Of a stretch of 23,994 nucleotides of DNA, positions 23,975 through 23,994 are shown piece after piece. The notes beneath the pieces were generated by a model. The model was not told the DNA's origin and did not search any database. It was given only the letters and a program-made list of their open reading frames with translations. Numbering within the stretch: the first letter of the stretch is position 1; the number at the start of each line of letters is the position of its first letter. The DNA lies in contig JAEZIN010000004.1 of the NCBI GenBank assembly GCA_023436585.1, forward strand, positions 1-23,994, given 5' to 3'. The stretch is from Bacillota bacterium. Lineage in GTDB: Bacteria > Bacillota > Clostridia > Christensenellales > Aristaeellaceae. A program made the position numbers and the translations under genes.

Positions 23975-23982
23975 AAGGTATG
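23975..23982 (-). promoter_or_regulatory. Candidate sigma-E -10 box of spoIVA
   Basis: On the minus strand CATACCTT matches seven of eight bases of the sigma-E -10 consensus CATACANT. It would start transcription about 22 bases before the spoIVA ATG, leaving room for the AAGGAGG site. The -35 box would fall at or beyond the right window edge and cannot be checked here. spoIVA is a known sigma-E gene in Bacillus. Confidence 0.35.
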
Positions 23983-23994
23983 CATGGGGGAGGG

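Overview
The window looks like a chromosomal segment of a GC-moderate, spore-forming, anaerobic-type Firmicute (class Clostridia). The signs are SpoIVA, strong AAGGAGG-type ribosome binding sites, a perfect CIRCE operator in front of groESL, an HPr kinase/phosphorylase with a ROK sugar kinase, and a recR gene directly behind a YbaB/EbfC gene. I cannot name the genus. No phage genes, IS transposase, CRISPR array, tRNA or replication origin was seen.

Layout, left to right. (1) 1-440: the 3' end of an rRNA operon (5S rRNA, cut by the window edge, with its terminator), followed by a second degenerate 3' fragment of 5S with its own terminator. (2) 512-3212: an MBL-fold hydrolase, an acyl-ACP thioesterase and, convergent, MutY. 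(3) 3382-5481: groES-groEL with promoter, CIRCE and terminator. (4) 5772-11220: a forward block: a DUF4097 repeat protein, YbaB-RecR, RmuC, then a phasin-like protein overlapping a UbiB/AarF kinase. DNA-maintenance genes dominate it. (5) 11224-15616: a reverse-strand block transcribed from a promoter at about 15600 as HAD phosphatase, hprK, ROK glucokinase, asnS, ending in a terminator at 11349-11380, behind which lies a short protein-gene remnant. (6) 15680-17936: hisC (+), tadA (-) and a nitroreductase (+). (7) 18146-19364: a two-gene encapsulin nanocompartment locus, an encapsulated ferritin with a C-terminal cargo peptide followed by the shell protein. (8) 19719-22175: a divergent pair, a 2,4-diaminopentanoate-dehydrogenase-like oxidoreductase (-) and a membrane-anchored MBL protein with a lamin-tail domain (+). 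(9) 22421-23945: spoIVA (-), its stop codon lying inside a large hairpin.

The best-defined functional system is the encapsulin/encapsulated-ferritin iron store. This is a known class, not a new one. The least explained sequence is non-coding: modular, hairpin-rich repeats at 5508-5653, 11112-11146, 19463-19596 and 22261-22417, several of which share small stem-loops with GAA or TTC triloops, plus the 5S fragment. Several start codons are non-ATG (CTG for the HAD protein, TTG for TadA, GTG for the MBL-LTD protein), each chosen from the position of a good ribosome binding site.
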